A stretch of 64,000 nucleotides of DNA from UBA5109 sp965661005 (GTDB lineage Bacteria; Pseudomonadota; Gammaproteobacteria; Pseudomonadales; Pseudohongiellaceae): contig CBFICB010000005.1 of NCBI GenBank assembly GCA_965661005.1, forward strand, positions 145,703 through 209,702, in the 5' to 3' direction. The translations under genes and the position numbers were made by a program. Below the pieces are notes generated by a model. It was not told the origin of the DNA, ran no database searches, and was given only the letters and a program-made list of their open reading frames with translations. This document shows positions 8,544-17,967 of this stretch, piece by piece (positions within the stretch are counted from its first letter, which is position 1; each line of letters starts with the position of its first letter).

Positions 8544-9131
8544 CTATTTTTTAATGGCATTAAGCCCTATTTTAAAGCTTTCACTGAGCTGCTTGGGTGA
8601 GCGACCATTTCTCGCACTAACATAAAGGCCCTGTAGCAGATTCATTAGTGATTCCGCTGCCTCATTAGCCTTCAAACCACGCTTTAGCTGTTTAGCCTTC
8701 TCCAATTCTCGTGTTCGGTTTAGCAACGCTCTTTGTACAGTGTTTAATGACTTGCGAATTAGTTTTTGCATGACTTTATCCAGGTTGATGCTTTCACAAA
8801 CCGAATTGACCAGTAAACAACCCATTGTTCTTTGTTTGACAGGAGAGAGATAAGTAAGAGATGAAATATAGGTTTCAATAGCTGCACTCGCGGATAATTT
8901 AGCGTTTCCCAGAGTTGCATCAATAGTATTTTTTAATTGCTTGTTGTATCGATCGATACAAAGAGTAAAAAAGGTATCTTTATCTCCAAAAGAATTATAG
9001 AGCGTTCCGCGGTTGATACCTGTTGCATCTAGTAATTTTTGTACAGAGCTGGCTTCATAGCCCTCACGCCAGAATTGCTGCATTGCATTTTCTAGTACGC
9101 TGTCATAATCAAACTCGATTGGTCTGGCCAT
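8544..9131 (-). CDS. TetR/AcrR-family transcriptional regulator
   Basis: A 195-residue regulator. Residues about 10-55 form the TetR helix-turn-helix with GINRGTLYNSFGDKDTFF, the canonical recognition-helix region. The C-terminal ligand domain resembles the subgroup with an MGCLLVNS motif. It is divergent from the CocE-like gene across a 394-bp intergenic region, so that gene is a plausible target. The ligand is unknown. Confidence 0.88.
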   Translation of the reverse strand: MARPIEFDYDSVLENAMQQFWREGYEASSVQKLLDATGINRGTLYNSFGDKDTFFTLCIDRYNKQLKNTIDATLGNAKLSASAAIETYISSLTYLSPVKQRTMGCLLVNSVCESINLDKVMQKLIRKSLNTVQRALLNRTRELEKAKQLKRGLKANEAAESLMNLLQGLYVSARNGRSPKQLSESFKIGLNAIKK

Positions 9132-9525
9132 AGCTTAATAATTTCCTCGATTAATTTGTAGATTCAAAATCTGTCAGACTTGAATAAAAGTCGACCTTAA
9201 CTCTCATATTTTCACAACATTAGTTGCAACCGAGAGCCGGGCTATTCCAAAATAATAAATTTATTTCATTAAAAAAGTGATAATTCGAACGAACTTACAC
9301 AAAGATATAAAGTGCTTTTATTCTAGTATAAAAGCATTGAACTAACTAGCGAATGACATTAAATCTCCCAGCAAAACAGGGTAATGTCACATTTTTTGCA
9401 AAATTTATATGAATTCAAAAGAACTATTAAACCGTGTTTATTTATTCTTTAAGCCTCAAACATGGTTTGCTCTCGTATATTGAGTATAATTTGTAAATCC
9501 TTTACGACTAAACGATTTTCTAGCA
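9132..9525. promoter_or_regulatory. Divergent intergenic region between TetR and CocE-like genes
   Basis: This 394-bp AT-rich stretch has no credible coding frame. It must carry the promoters of both flanking genes and is the likely place for a TetR-family operator. No strong consensus promoter or long dyad could be assigned by eye. Confidence 0.35.
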
Positions 9526-11463
9526 TTGATAAACCAAGTTTCTCATAGCCTCAAATATTTACTAATACTACTAATAAGTGGTATCAGTTTTGCTTTTGTT
9601 TCTATAGAAAGCTCTGCCCAAACTCCAATTCAGGCTAACGGGCCATTAATCACAACTGAAAGTAATCTTATGGTTCCTATGCGTGATGGTGTGAACATTG
9701 CTCTGGATATTTATCGTCCGGCTCAAAACGGCAGCTTCCCAACACTATACAGCTCAGCTCCCTACCCCCATACCAATGACAGCACGCCTCCTGATGATTC
9801 AGCATTAGGTCCTATTGCCTGGTTTGTTAGCCAGGGCTTTAATTATGTTATTGCCAGCACCCGCGGTACCGGCTTATCTGAAGGAGACTATGAGTTTTTA
9901 TCTCGAGACGAACAACAGGATCATTACGAAATAATAGAATGGATTGCCGGCCAAACCTGGTCGAATGGACAGGTCATTGGCGCTGGTGCAAATTATTATG
10001 CTACTGCGCAATGGCAAATGGCGATTCAGAACCCACCGGCCCTAAGTTGTATAGCGCCGGTTAATGGACTTGTTCAACCCTATCAAGACTGGGCATTCCC
10101 CGGAGGCTTGGCCGATGATGAATTCTTGCAGGGCTGGTATGAAAACAAGGTTAGGCGAGCTAACGCATTTGCCGATTTAGATTCGCCTAGCTTGGTGGAT
10201 TATGATTTGCGTTTAGAGTTACTCGCTCATCCTTTATATGACGATTATTGGCGGCTTCGTAGCAGCTTACCAAACACTGAGGCCATAAACGTGCCCGTAT
10301 ACATTATTGATACGTGGCAGGAAAATATGGGGCTAGCTAGTAATTTAATGGCATTGGAAAGACTCAATAGCCTGCATAAAATGCTTATTTTAAGCAGCGA
10401 CACAGCCATTATGCAGGATATGGAATTTCTTCAAGAGCATCTCTTGCCCTACTACCAGTGGTGTTTACAGGATGATCCTGTTAATGATTTCGTCGCATTG
10501 CCTGAATTACGCTATCAAAACAGAGGAGAGCCTTTATTGCAGGCTATAGCCTCCTGGCCTCCACAAGGCTCTACTTTCATGGCAATGTTTTTAAACCGCC
10601 AAGAGCTAGACCCTAATGCTCCAGCAACTCTGGATTTTGAAATTCAGGATAATAATATTCCCATCTCACGCTATGGCGCTCTAGATGAAAACTTTGATCT
10701 CGGCGGTATAACCTTTATCAGTAAGCCATTGGCCAACGATCTGGTAATAGCCGGCCCCATAATGCTTGAACTTTATGCCAGCAGTTCTGAAACTGACACG
10801 GCATTTAAGGTCACTTTATTGGAAGAGATAAACCTGGAGCAATTAAGTTCTAATCTTAGCATTCCTGGTTTTTTAATGGATGTTATTGAATCAGCGACTG
10901 ATTCTTCGGAAAGCACCACTTTGGTCGAAATTTCGAGCGGCACTTTGAAGACCTCAATGCGAGAAACCGATGAAGGCAGCGTTGATAATTACCAACCGAA
11001 ATACAATTTTACTGCAAGCTTAGCGCTAACCCCTTCACGCACAACCCGGATGAATATAGCAATGCACTCCATTGCTCACCGCTTTAGGGCTGGCAGCACA
11101 ATTGTACTTCGCATAGATCAGGCTGAAGATGAATCCCTGCTTGAAACTATGCGTCAGGACAGCATTTTTCATAGCCAGCGCAACCCTTCCAGACTATGGC
11201 TGCCTGTGCTCTCAGGCAATCTAGAAACAGTAGAACCAGAGCCTTATGACGATCTGAGAAACACTCCAATTGATCTGCAGAGCGAATTAGTGACAGATCC
11301 TGCCACTGCAATTCGTTTTGATCCTGACTTCAATGGAGAGCTCGATAATGGAGAAATGACCGATGCTCTGCGCGAGGTGATCGATAATCCAATACTATTT
11401 ATTCGCCCAACACCTGCACCTATAACACCCGCAACCCAAACAACAGCAGAGCCTACAGAATAA
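9526..11463 (+). CDS. CocE/NonD-family alpha/beta-hydrolase, probable pseudo-enzyme
   Basis: A 645-residue exported protein. Residues 1-32 form a Sec signal ending near SSAQ. They support the TTG start at 9526, since no ATG or GTG lies between it and the upstream in-frame stop. The body follows the X-Pro dipeptidyl-peptidase/CocE layout: VPMRDGVNIALDIYRP at 50-65, STRGTGLSEG at 111-120 and a C-terminal jelly-roll. The nucleophile elbow normally GxSYxG reads GANYYA with Asn156 for Ser. The GWYD motif reads TWQE, and the GPWxH region has no His. Fold assignment is firm; hydrolase activity is doubtful. Confidence 0.85.
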   Translation: MINQVSHSLKYLLILLISGISFAFVSIESSAQTPIQANGPLITTESNLMVPMRDGVNIALDIYRPAQNGSFPTLYSSAPYPHTNDSTPPDDSALGPIAWFVSQGFNYVIASTRGTGLSEGDYEFLSRDEQQDHYEIIEWIAGQTWSNGQVIGAGANYYATAQWQMAIQNPPALSCIAPVNGLVQPYQDWAFPGGLADDEFLQGWYENKVRRANAFADLDSPSLVDYDLRLELLAHPLYDDYWRLRSSLPNTEAINVPVYIIDTWQENMGLASNLMALERLNSLHKMLILSSDTAIMQDMEFLQEHLLPYYQWCLQDDPVNDFVALPELRYQNRGEPLLQAIASWPPQGSTFMAMFLNRQELDPNAPATLDFEIQDNNIPISRYGALDENFDLGGITFISKPLANDLVIAGPIMLELYASSSETDTAFKVTLLEEINLEQLSSNLSIPGFLMDVIESATDSSESTTLVEISSGTLKTSMRETDEGSVDNYQPKYNFTASLALTPSRTTRMNIAMHSIAHRFRAGSTIVLRIDQAEDESLLETMRQDSIFHSQRNPSRLWLPVLSGNLETVEPEPYDDLRNTPIDLQSELVTDPATAIRFDPDFNGELDNGEMTDALREVIDNPILFIRPTPAPITPATQTTAEPTE

Positions 11464-12172
11464 AGCTGCTCAATAAACCGATTAACCCGCCGATAACACC
11501 ACCCCAGACGACCAGCCAGCCCAAATGTTTTCTAATCATGAGCTGAATAATTTCTTTGACCAGTTCTGGCGTTAATTCATCCAGACGTTTTTCAACAACA
11601 AGCTCGACTTTGGATAGAAGGTTATCAGTCGTACTCTGCTGAAACTGCTTTACAAAGTCTTTGTCATCAGCCAGGCGGCCAAGAAAGTCTCGCATTTTAT
11701 TAATGAAAGGATCTCGCAAGGGATTCAGTGCTTCAGCGCCTCCCAGCATGGATAACATCCCAGCAAACGATGAGCCCATTATGACATCCACCAAGGAATC
11801 ATAAGCTGCATTGAAATCCACCCTGTCGGTCATTTTTCTAACAAAGGATTCGCTATGTTCTCCGCCTTTACCCGTCAGAGAATTTGCGAGAAATTGCTCT
11901 ATATTCTCCGGGGTAAAGAACTGCTCCATGATTAAGGTTTTTATGCCGTGTTTAAATTCTTCAAAACGTGCCGGAATAACACCTGAGCCATAAAACCCGG
12001 GTACTTTTTCAAACAGCATATGCACAGCCAACCAATTGGTAAAAGCCCCAGACAAGGCAAACAAGCCCATATTCAGTATGTAGGCTTGGTATTCATCTGG
12101 AACAAATAAACCAATAATGACGACTGTTAAAGCAATCAGATTGGTCAATAATGCTTTATCCATCATCAGCAT
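11453..12172 (-). CDS. DUF445 family membrane protein
   Basis: A 239-residue protein with two N-terminal helices and a C-terminal helix flanking a soluble helical domain. GAFTNWLAVHMLFEKVPG and a following GSGVIPARFEEFK segment are the DUF445 signature. The biochemical role is not established. It starts within the last 17 bp of yhdP on the same strand and overlaps the end of the convergent CocE-like gene by 11 bp, making a very compact junction. Confidence 0.88.
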   Translation of the reverse strand: MLMMDKALLTNLIALTVVIIGLFVPDEYQAYILNMGLFALSGAFTNWLAVHMLFEKVPGFYGSGVIPARFEEFKHGIKTLIMEQFFTPENIEQFLANSLTGKGGEHSESFVRKMTDRVDFNAAYDSLVDVIMGSSFAGMLSMLGGAEALNPLRDPFINKMRDFLGRLADDKDFVKQFQQSTTDNLLSKVELVVEKRLDELTPELVKEIIQLMIRKHLGWLVVWGGVIGGLIGLLSSFIL

Positions 12173-15100
12173 TAAGCCCCACTCCTTCTCCCAAGACTTC
12201 TTCTAGTGCTTCCTCAATTTCTTGATTGTCTTCTGCAAAACCAGCCTGAGGATCATCCCAAGGCCCTTCCAGTCGGTAAAGTACCGTCGTGAAATTATCT
12301 AATTGATCACGGAAAATTCTACTGGCAACATAAGTAGTTAGTGCTATTGGCCAGGCGCCTAAAATCCCGGCAACAACTGTTACATTTTGTCCTAAAGGCA
12401 AATTCACCAAAACATCAGCGGCTATCGTTTCATTAACAAGATTTATTTCACCATCAACATTGATAGTGCTTGAAGGCCCCCGGATGAGCAAATTTTCATG
12501 AGTAACAACAGTACCTTCATCAAAGTCTAGAACACCTTCAATCGTGTCATAAGCCAGACCTTGCTGATATAGATCAGAAAAATCCAGCCGTAAGCGTCTA
12601 ACCAAAGCATCGACATTAAAGGCGCCAAATAATCGAGCTGAACCAGACGCTATCTCAACGAAACGTCCATTTAACATTTCAAGCTCTACTTGCCCGCTAA
12701 TTTTTTTCAAGCTAAAGGCTGCTGGAGACCCTGGCCAATCGATATTGCTGATAAAACCTGTCGATTCACTTTGAACGAGTGCTGCATAACCAAAACTCGG
12801 CAATACCTCCGCTAAATCTCCGGTACTGAATAAACCATTAAAATTACTATGATGAAGACCATCACTATAATTCCAGTCCAGCGTTGCACCTGCCCCTCTG
12901 GATAAATCAGTGATCGCAGCATCAGTAGATTGCATGCTCAAATTTGAGATTGTAGCGCCTCTAGTGTTAGTTCGGAGTTCAAATTGCCAGGCTCCCAAAT
13001 TACCTTCTCCCAAACTCAGCTCTTCAGTGCGAAAGTTCATAGCCGGTAATTCGCGCGGGTTAATATCGGCAAAAGGGTCAATATCAATTTCTGAATCTTC
13101 CTCCTCTTTTGGCAGCCTCAGATAAGACAGCTGAATGTTATAGGGTTCATCTTCAGAATCAGGAAATATAAAATCTCCCTGTAAAAGCTCATTTTCCAAA
13201 TACACGTCCCAGGCAGGCCCCTGTCGAGTTAATCTTGTATTCACAGCAGGCAAATCAAAACCAAAGGCATTTAAATTACCAATACGAACATCAACCATGC
13301 GCACCAACTCAGAAGTAGCTGTCCCCTGGTCAGAGCTAAAACTTAGAGCAACTTCTTGCCAGTCCTCATAATTAAAATCACTTATTTCACCTCTCACCAG
13401 GAGCCCCGGCTCAGTATTAAGCTCTGCTAATGTAAATTCCTGATTACGGCCACCTAAACTAATCTCACCCGCATAAAATTGATCATTAACAAAACTTAAT
13501 TCTCCTCTCAGCTGATCACGAAAATTGAGAAAAACATTTTCCCGGCCATCAGCAAAACTTAAATCCAGCTGTAAAGCAGCAGGCTCATCTAAGCCTTTAT
13601 CTAGAGGTTGCGGGAAATCAAATTTAAGACCCAGTAAATCAGATCCAATGCTGAGTTGGCTACGAATACCACCTGCTTGTTCTTCATTAAAAACTTTTAG
13701 AACTGTTGAGTAAGAAATGGAACCCTCACTAAAGTCTAGAAGGCTTTTTATGAAATCCGGTTGCAATGACCATTCTTGTAAAGCCGATTTTGTGACGCGC
13801 CCATTGCTCGTCACAACGATGGCCTCATCATTAGTATCTATTTGGCTGGCAATTGGGTAACCAAACAAATTTGCACTCACGCTATTCGCTTGCAAACCCT
13901 GTTCACTGGAGAAATTAATCGGCCCTCTTATTCCATTAAAACTAAGATCGTATTCGCGGATGTATAGCGTATTACCCAGAGTTAAAGCCGTCACTTGTAT
14001 GTCATTTTCAAGCTCAGTATTGCTTAGAGGAATACCTAAGCGCACATCAATATCTACCTCGCCCTCCAGTTGCCAACCGTCCAGATATGAACCAACTGCC
14101 GACCGAGTTGGCGATTCTCTGAGGAAATTAAGCCCGGTATTACCCCCCGTGACAGCTTCTGAATTGACCGTCAACCAAGACCCGGCAGCACCACTAATGG
14201 GTCTGACCTCAGCTGTGGTTGAACCCAAAGCAATGTTCGCTATTTCGGCACTTTCTGAAACAACATCAACCTCAACATTATCCACCTTAACCATGGCGCT
14301 GATATTTTCCAGAATTGGCCAATCATTCAGAAATCGAACACTCGCATCCTCAACCTGATAAAAGCTTTGTATATTGCGCTGAAGAGGACTCTGCAAATTT
14401 GTTGTCTTACCTTTGAAGATAAAACCGCTATTGTTGACATTGCCTTCCAGAATAGCTGTGTCCAGCCAGTCCATTGTGACTTCTACTGCACTAAGGGTTG
14501 GTAGATAAAGTGATTTGTAACTGGCATCAAAATCCAGAATGCCTATCAATAAGGTTAAATCTGTATCCCAGATCCCTTCAGTATTTTGTTTGTTATTGAG
14601 TTCAAACTGAACACGTCCATTTATTTGTTCATTTCTAATAGCAATGACCTCGCTGTGAACCTTGACGGCATCATCAACTGACCAATACACACGAGTATTT
14701 ATCGAATCATAGTGCCATTCATCATCGAAAATATCAGGTAAATGAATGGTAAAATCATCAGAGTCCAGCTCGACAAAGCCGGTGTTTTGATTTGCTTCAA
14801 CATAGCCAAAAATACCCGACCCAGACGGAGCCTGACCCCAGGCGCCCACTGCCACATCATCTAGGTTGGCATACAAATCAAATAGTCCCGGATAGGCTCC
14901 GGAAGAATCAGTCTTTAAATGAAGATTGCGTAAATTACCTTGAGGGTTCAGGTCAGTTAAAATTTGTCTTAGCCTATCTGAAATCTCAGTGGCTTCAAAC
15001 ATATCCGTGAAAATTGAGAGATCTACTGATTCCCCATAAATATCTAGTTCAGTGTTTTGGTCTTGCCGAGTCATATCAATATAAAAATCTCCTGACTCCC

Positions 15101-16157
15101 AGGGTCTATTAAAAAAATCAAACTCCAGATTTTGTGCCCAAAATGACCATGAATTTTCTAAAGGCTGAATCGCGGTAATATCGACACTACCACTGGTGAT
15201 CTGTATTTCCTGTGTGGAATCATTCGAGGTCGCAAAAAAATTCAATTCTCGCAGGGATGCTTGAATTTGCTTCAAACTTTGATTATCGAATTCTGCCCAG
15301 AATTGACCAGAACTGTTTAATTCGGAAATCTCTATTTGCTCTAAAAATTCATTGCCTACTGCTGTTGGTAGTTCAAGGTTGTCGAAATTCATATAGGCAT
15401 CTGCCGAATAACGACCTAGAGGGTCACCACTTAGCCTGACCGACATTTGAAGTGGGCTACTCTGGTTATTCACACGAAATTGTAATTCCGCCTGATGATC
15501 AACATCACGGTTTTGAATGTCTAAATAAATATTGTTGAGCTGAGTTGTTGTACCATTTGCTGCTTGTAGCAAAAGCTGTGATTCTAATATTTGCAGACTC
15601 GACATGTTAAACAATACATTTAATAAAGGCTCAATATCACCGTTCTCACTTGCTTGAAATCCTGCCAACTGCCAACTGCCTACTTCAGCCTCAAGCAGTA
15701 ATAACGACATTTCATTTATCAAGGCTCGCTTAATAACAAATTGGCGCTGGAAAAGGCTACGTGGAAGATCCAGAGTAACATCGAGCTCTTGTAAACGATG
15801 GATACCATCTGGGACTTCACTCTGGTTTATTTCCAAATCAAAAAGCCTTAATGTTGGATTAAAACCATTCCAGGTTCCCTGGACTTCGCCCACAGTTAAT
15901 TCTATGCCGAGCGCCTCGGTCAAATTGGCTTCCAGCCAGTCTTTTTGGGTGCTTGCAATTGATAATAAAAGGCGACCAGCTGTCAAAGATGCGGCTGTCG
16001 TAATGAGCAGAATTAACACCAATACTGTAATGTGTGAACGGATATAAGTTGATAGGCTTTTCGCTGATTTTGTTGGTTCAGCAGCAGAAGCTTGCCCCTC
16101 TGTTTCGCGAGAAGGAGCCGACTTGTTTTGATTCAGTTTTTCTTCCGAATTCGTCAT
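12156..16157 (-). CDS. yhdP: YhdP, AsmA-like envelope lipid-transport protein
   Basis: A very large protein of 1333 residues, matching the YhdP/DUF3971 family (about 1270 in E. coli). A cytosolic Ser/Lys-rich tail is followed by one membrane helix at about 38-60, then a long periplasmic beta-rich groove domain. The start of the groove, with ALGIELTVGEVQGTWNGFNP, and the C-terminal INVDGEINLVNETIAADVLV region are typical. In E. coli YhdP helps move phospholipid to the outer membrane. Its ATG overlaps the maf stop, giving a maf-yhdP-DUF445 unit. The usual intervening rng gene is absent. Confidence 0.92.
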   Translation of the reverse strand: MTNSEEKLNQNKSAPSRETEGQASAAEPTKSAKSLSTYIRSHITVLVLILLITTAASLTAGRLLLSIASTQKDWLEANLTEALGIELTVGEVQGTWNGFNPTLRLFDLEINQSEVPDGIHRLQELDVTLDLPRSLFQRQFVIKRALINEMSLLLLEAEVGSWQLAGFQASENGDIEPLLNVLFNMSSLQILESQLLLQAANGTTTQLNNIYLDIQNRDVDHQAELQFRVNNQSSPLQMSVRLSGDPLGRYSADAYMNFDNLELPTAVGNEFLEQIEISELNSSGQFWAEFDNQSLKQIQASLRELNFFATSNDSTQEIQITSGSVDITAIQPLENSWSFWAQNLEFDFFNRPWESGDFYIDMTRQDQNTELDIYGESVDLSIFTDMFEATEISDRLRQILTDLNPQGNLRNLHLKTDSSGAYPGLFDLYANLDDVAVGAWGQAPSGSGIFGYVEANQNTGFVELDSDDFTIHLPDIFDDEWHYDSINTRVYWSVDDAVKVHSEVIAIRNEQINGRVQFELNNKQNTEGIWDTDLTLLIGILDFDASYKSLYLPTLSAVEVTMDWLDTAILEGNVNNSGFIFKGKTTNLQSPLQRNIQSFYQVEDASVRFLNDWPILENISAMVKVDNVEVDVVSESAEIANIALGSTTAEVRPISGAAGSWLTVNSEAVTGGNTGLNFLRESPTRSAVGSYLDGWQLEGEVDIDVRLGIPLSNTELENDIQVTALTLGNTLYIREYDLSFNGIRGPINFSSEQGLQANSVSANLFGYPIASQIDTNDEAIVVTSNGRVTKSALQEWSLQPDFIKSLLDFSEGSISYSTVLKVFNEEQAGGIRSQLSIGSDLLGLKFDFPQPLDKGLDEPAALQLDLSFADGRENVFLNFRDQLRGELSFVNDQFYAGEISLGGRNQEFTLAELNTEPGLLVRGEISDFNYEDWQEVALSFSSDQGTATSELVRMVDVRIGNLNAFGFDLPAVNTRLTRQGPAWDVYLENELLQGDFIFPDSEDEPYNIQLSYLRLPKEEEDSEIDIDPFADINPRELPAMNFRTEELSLGEGNLGAWQFELRTNTRGATISNLSMQSTDAAITDLSRGAGATLDWNYSDGLHHSNFNGLFSTGDLAEVLPSFGYAALVQSESTGFISNIDWPGSPAAFSLKKISGQVELEMLNGRFVEIASGSARLFGAFNVDALVRRLRLDFSDLYQQGLAYDTIEGVLDFDEGTVVTHENLLIRGPSSTINVDGEINLVNETIAADVLVNLPLGQNVTVVAGILGAWPIALTTYVASRIFRDQLDNFTTVLYRLEGPWDDPQAGFAEDNQEIEEALEEVLGEGVGLNADDG

Positions 16158-16753
16158 CGCTGAATTTGTAAAATTGCCTTTTTATCAATACCGAATTTTT
16201 TAAGTAAATCCACAGTCTCAAAAATTGGCAATCCTACAACTCCGCTATAGCTGCCATGGATTTTATTTACGAACATCGCACCCAACCCTTGCACCGCATA
16301 AGCCCCGGCCTTGCCAATGGGCTCTCCACTTTCCCAATATGCTTCAATATCCGCAGCACTTAGCTTGGTAAAACCAACTTCAGTGGCAGACATTGATTCT
16401 GCTTGCTGATAATGACTCAGTAAGGCAACAGCTGTTAATACTTGATGAGTTCGGCCTGACAGTAATCTTAACATGGCAAGCCCATCTGACTTATCTCTTG
16501 GTTTGCCCAAAATTTCACCCTCACACACCACTATAGTATCTGAACCTAAAACCAGTCTGTGATCTGCTTCAGATAATGTCGCCAATGCTGATTTTGCTTT
16601 AGAGAGGGCTAAGCGCTTTACCAGGTTTTCAGGTTTTTCTGAGGGCAATGGGCTTTCATCAATATCCTGTGGTAAAACAGCACATTTTAAACCTAAGGCT
16701 TCAAGTAAATTCAGCCTTCTGGGTGATGCAGAGGCCAATACCAATTCAAACAT
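16154..16753 (-). CDS. maf: Maf-family nucleotide pyrophosphatase
   Basis: A 199-residue Maf protein of the YhdE type (dTTP/UTP pyrophosphatase). LASASPRRLNLLEALG at 6-21 is the substrate-binding loop. Further conserved residues appear in LVLGSDTIVVCEGEILGKPR and in GKAGAYAVQGLGAMFV near 147-162. It probably hydrolyses non-canonical or excess NTPs. It overlaps yhdP by 4 bp (ATGA). In Pseudomonas maf follows mreD; here it is about 22 kb from mreBCD. Confidence 0.93.
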   Translation of the reverse strand: MFELVLASASPRRLNLLEALGLKCAVLPQDIDESPLPSEKPENLVKRLALSKAKSALATLSEADHRLVLGSDTIVVCEGEILGKPRDKSDGLAMLRLLSGRTHQVLTAVALLSHYQQAESMSATEVGFTKLSAADIEAYWESGEPIGKAGAYAVQGLGAMFVNKIHGSYSGVVGLPIFETVDLLKKFGIDKKAILQIQR

Positions 16754-17022
16754 TAATTTAACCCGGTATTTCCTTGAATTGTCTTATAAATGAACATTAT
16801 GGCCTAAACTCGATGCCTCGCCTACCAGTATTACTGGCCTTAAATTAGATCATTATGACTCTTAATATTGGCTTAATGCCCAAGTATCAAAAAGTCTTGG
16901 TATGTGGCGATGAGTCAGAAAAAACCAGCGCCGCTAAGCTACTAGGAGAATTATTAATAGTATTCATTGAAAATGATTTGAACCAAAAGCACTTTATTAG
17001 TTTGCTTGATGTTTCGATGACT

Positions 17023-17784
17023 TTAATGACTCTCTGTCCATTTAAGCACATCAGCATAAGACACCTCTCCCCCAAAGATATCCAGTGCACTACCAATGGT
17101 CAGATCTACCTTATCCTGTCCAAGTGTTTGAACAAGGTCCAGATCACTGAGCTTTCTTACACCGCCGGCATAAGTCACCGGAATAGGTGAATGCTGTCCT
17201 AATAATTTAATTAAGTCTTCTTCTATACCTTGCTGCCTACCTTCAACATCAACGCCATGAACCAGGAATTCTGAACAATATGCAGATAATGATTCCAATA
17301 GGCCTGAGTCAACTTTCTCTTCGGTGAAGGTTTGCCAGCGATCTGTCACAACAAAATAATCTCCATCACGCTGACGACAACTTAAATCCAAGACTAAGTG
17401 ATCTTTGCCAGTCACATCCAACAAGCGATGCAATTTGTCCATATCTATTTTCCCAGAAGCAAATACGTAAGAGGTTACAATGACATGGCTAGCACCTGCT
17501 TCTAGAAAGGCAGCAGCATTTTCAGGGTTTACTCCACCGCCATACTGCAACCCACCGGGGAAAGCACCCAGGGCATCCAGCGCTGCTTGTTCATTACCTG
17601 TCCCTAGAGAAACCACATGTCCGCCTGTCAACCCGTCTTGCTGATAGAGCTTTGCGTATTCCACGGATGAACTTGCACTGGTGAAATTTATTTTAAGTGA
17701 AGATTGATCAGTCTCTTGAAGAGAACCACCAACGATTTGTACAACTTTACCCTGATGCAAATCAATGCATGGTCTAAATTTCAT
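17023..17784 (-). CDS. hisA: HisA, eukaryotic-type ProFAR isomerase
   Basis: A 253-residue TIM-barrel isomerase that converts ProFAR to PRFAR in histidine synthesis. The sequence follows the fungal/plant HIS6 group rather than the usual bacterial HisA. Diagnostic stretches are CIDLHQGKVVQIVGG, VIVTSYVF, LVLDLSCR, the WQTFTE segment, HGVDVEG, TYAGGV and KVDLTIGSALDIFGG. The catalytic Asp pair is plausible as D8 (CIDLH) and D132 (LDLSC). It stands alone, divergent from xdhC and not near other his genes, which suggests separate acquisition. Confidence 0.92.
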   Translation of the reverse strand: MKFRPCIDLHQGKVVQIVGGSLQETDQSSLKINFTSASSSVEYAKLYQQDGLTGGHVVSLGTGNEQAALDALGAFPGGLQYGGGVNPENAAAFLEAGASHVIVTSYVFASGKIDMDKLHRLLDVTGKDHLVLDLSCRQRDGDYFVVTDRWQTFTEEKVDSGLLESLSAYCSEFLVHGVDVEGRQQGIEEDLIKLLGQHSPIPVTYAGGVRKLSDLDLVQTLGQDKVDLTIGSALDIFGGEVSYADVLKWTESH

Positions 17785-17967
17785 ATACCATCACCAATAA
17801 ACTATTACTATCTCAGCAATAAAATACGGACCATTGGCAAGAATGTCCGTAAAATATGAGCTGGCACTCTCCTTCGGCATTCTATAAGCCAGTGTGGAGT
17901 AAGCATAGCAGATTACTTTGATATACTCTGCATCCTTGCTAAACAACGCAGACATGAAATTAAGATT

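Noticed and set aside
16855..17190. Rightward 111-codon frame between maf and hisA
   Set aside because: Its second half is antisense to hisA and its product has no recognisable domain. The 269-bp gap is better read as a non-coding region after hisA.
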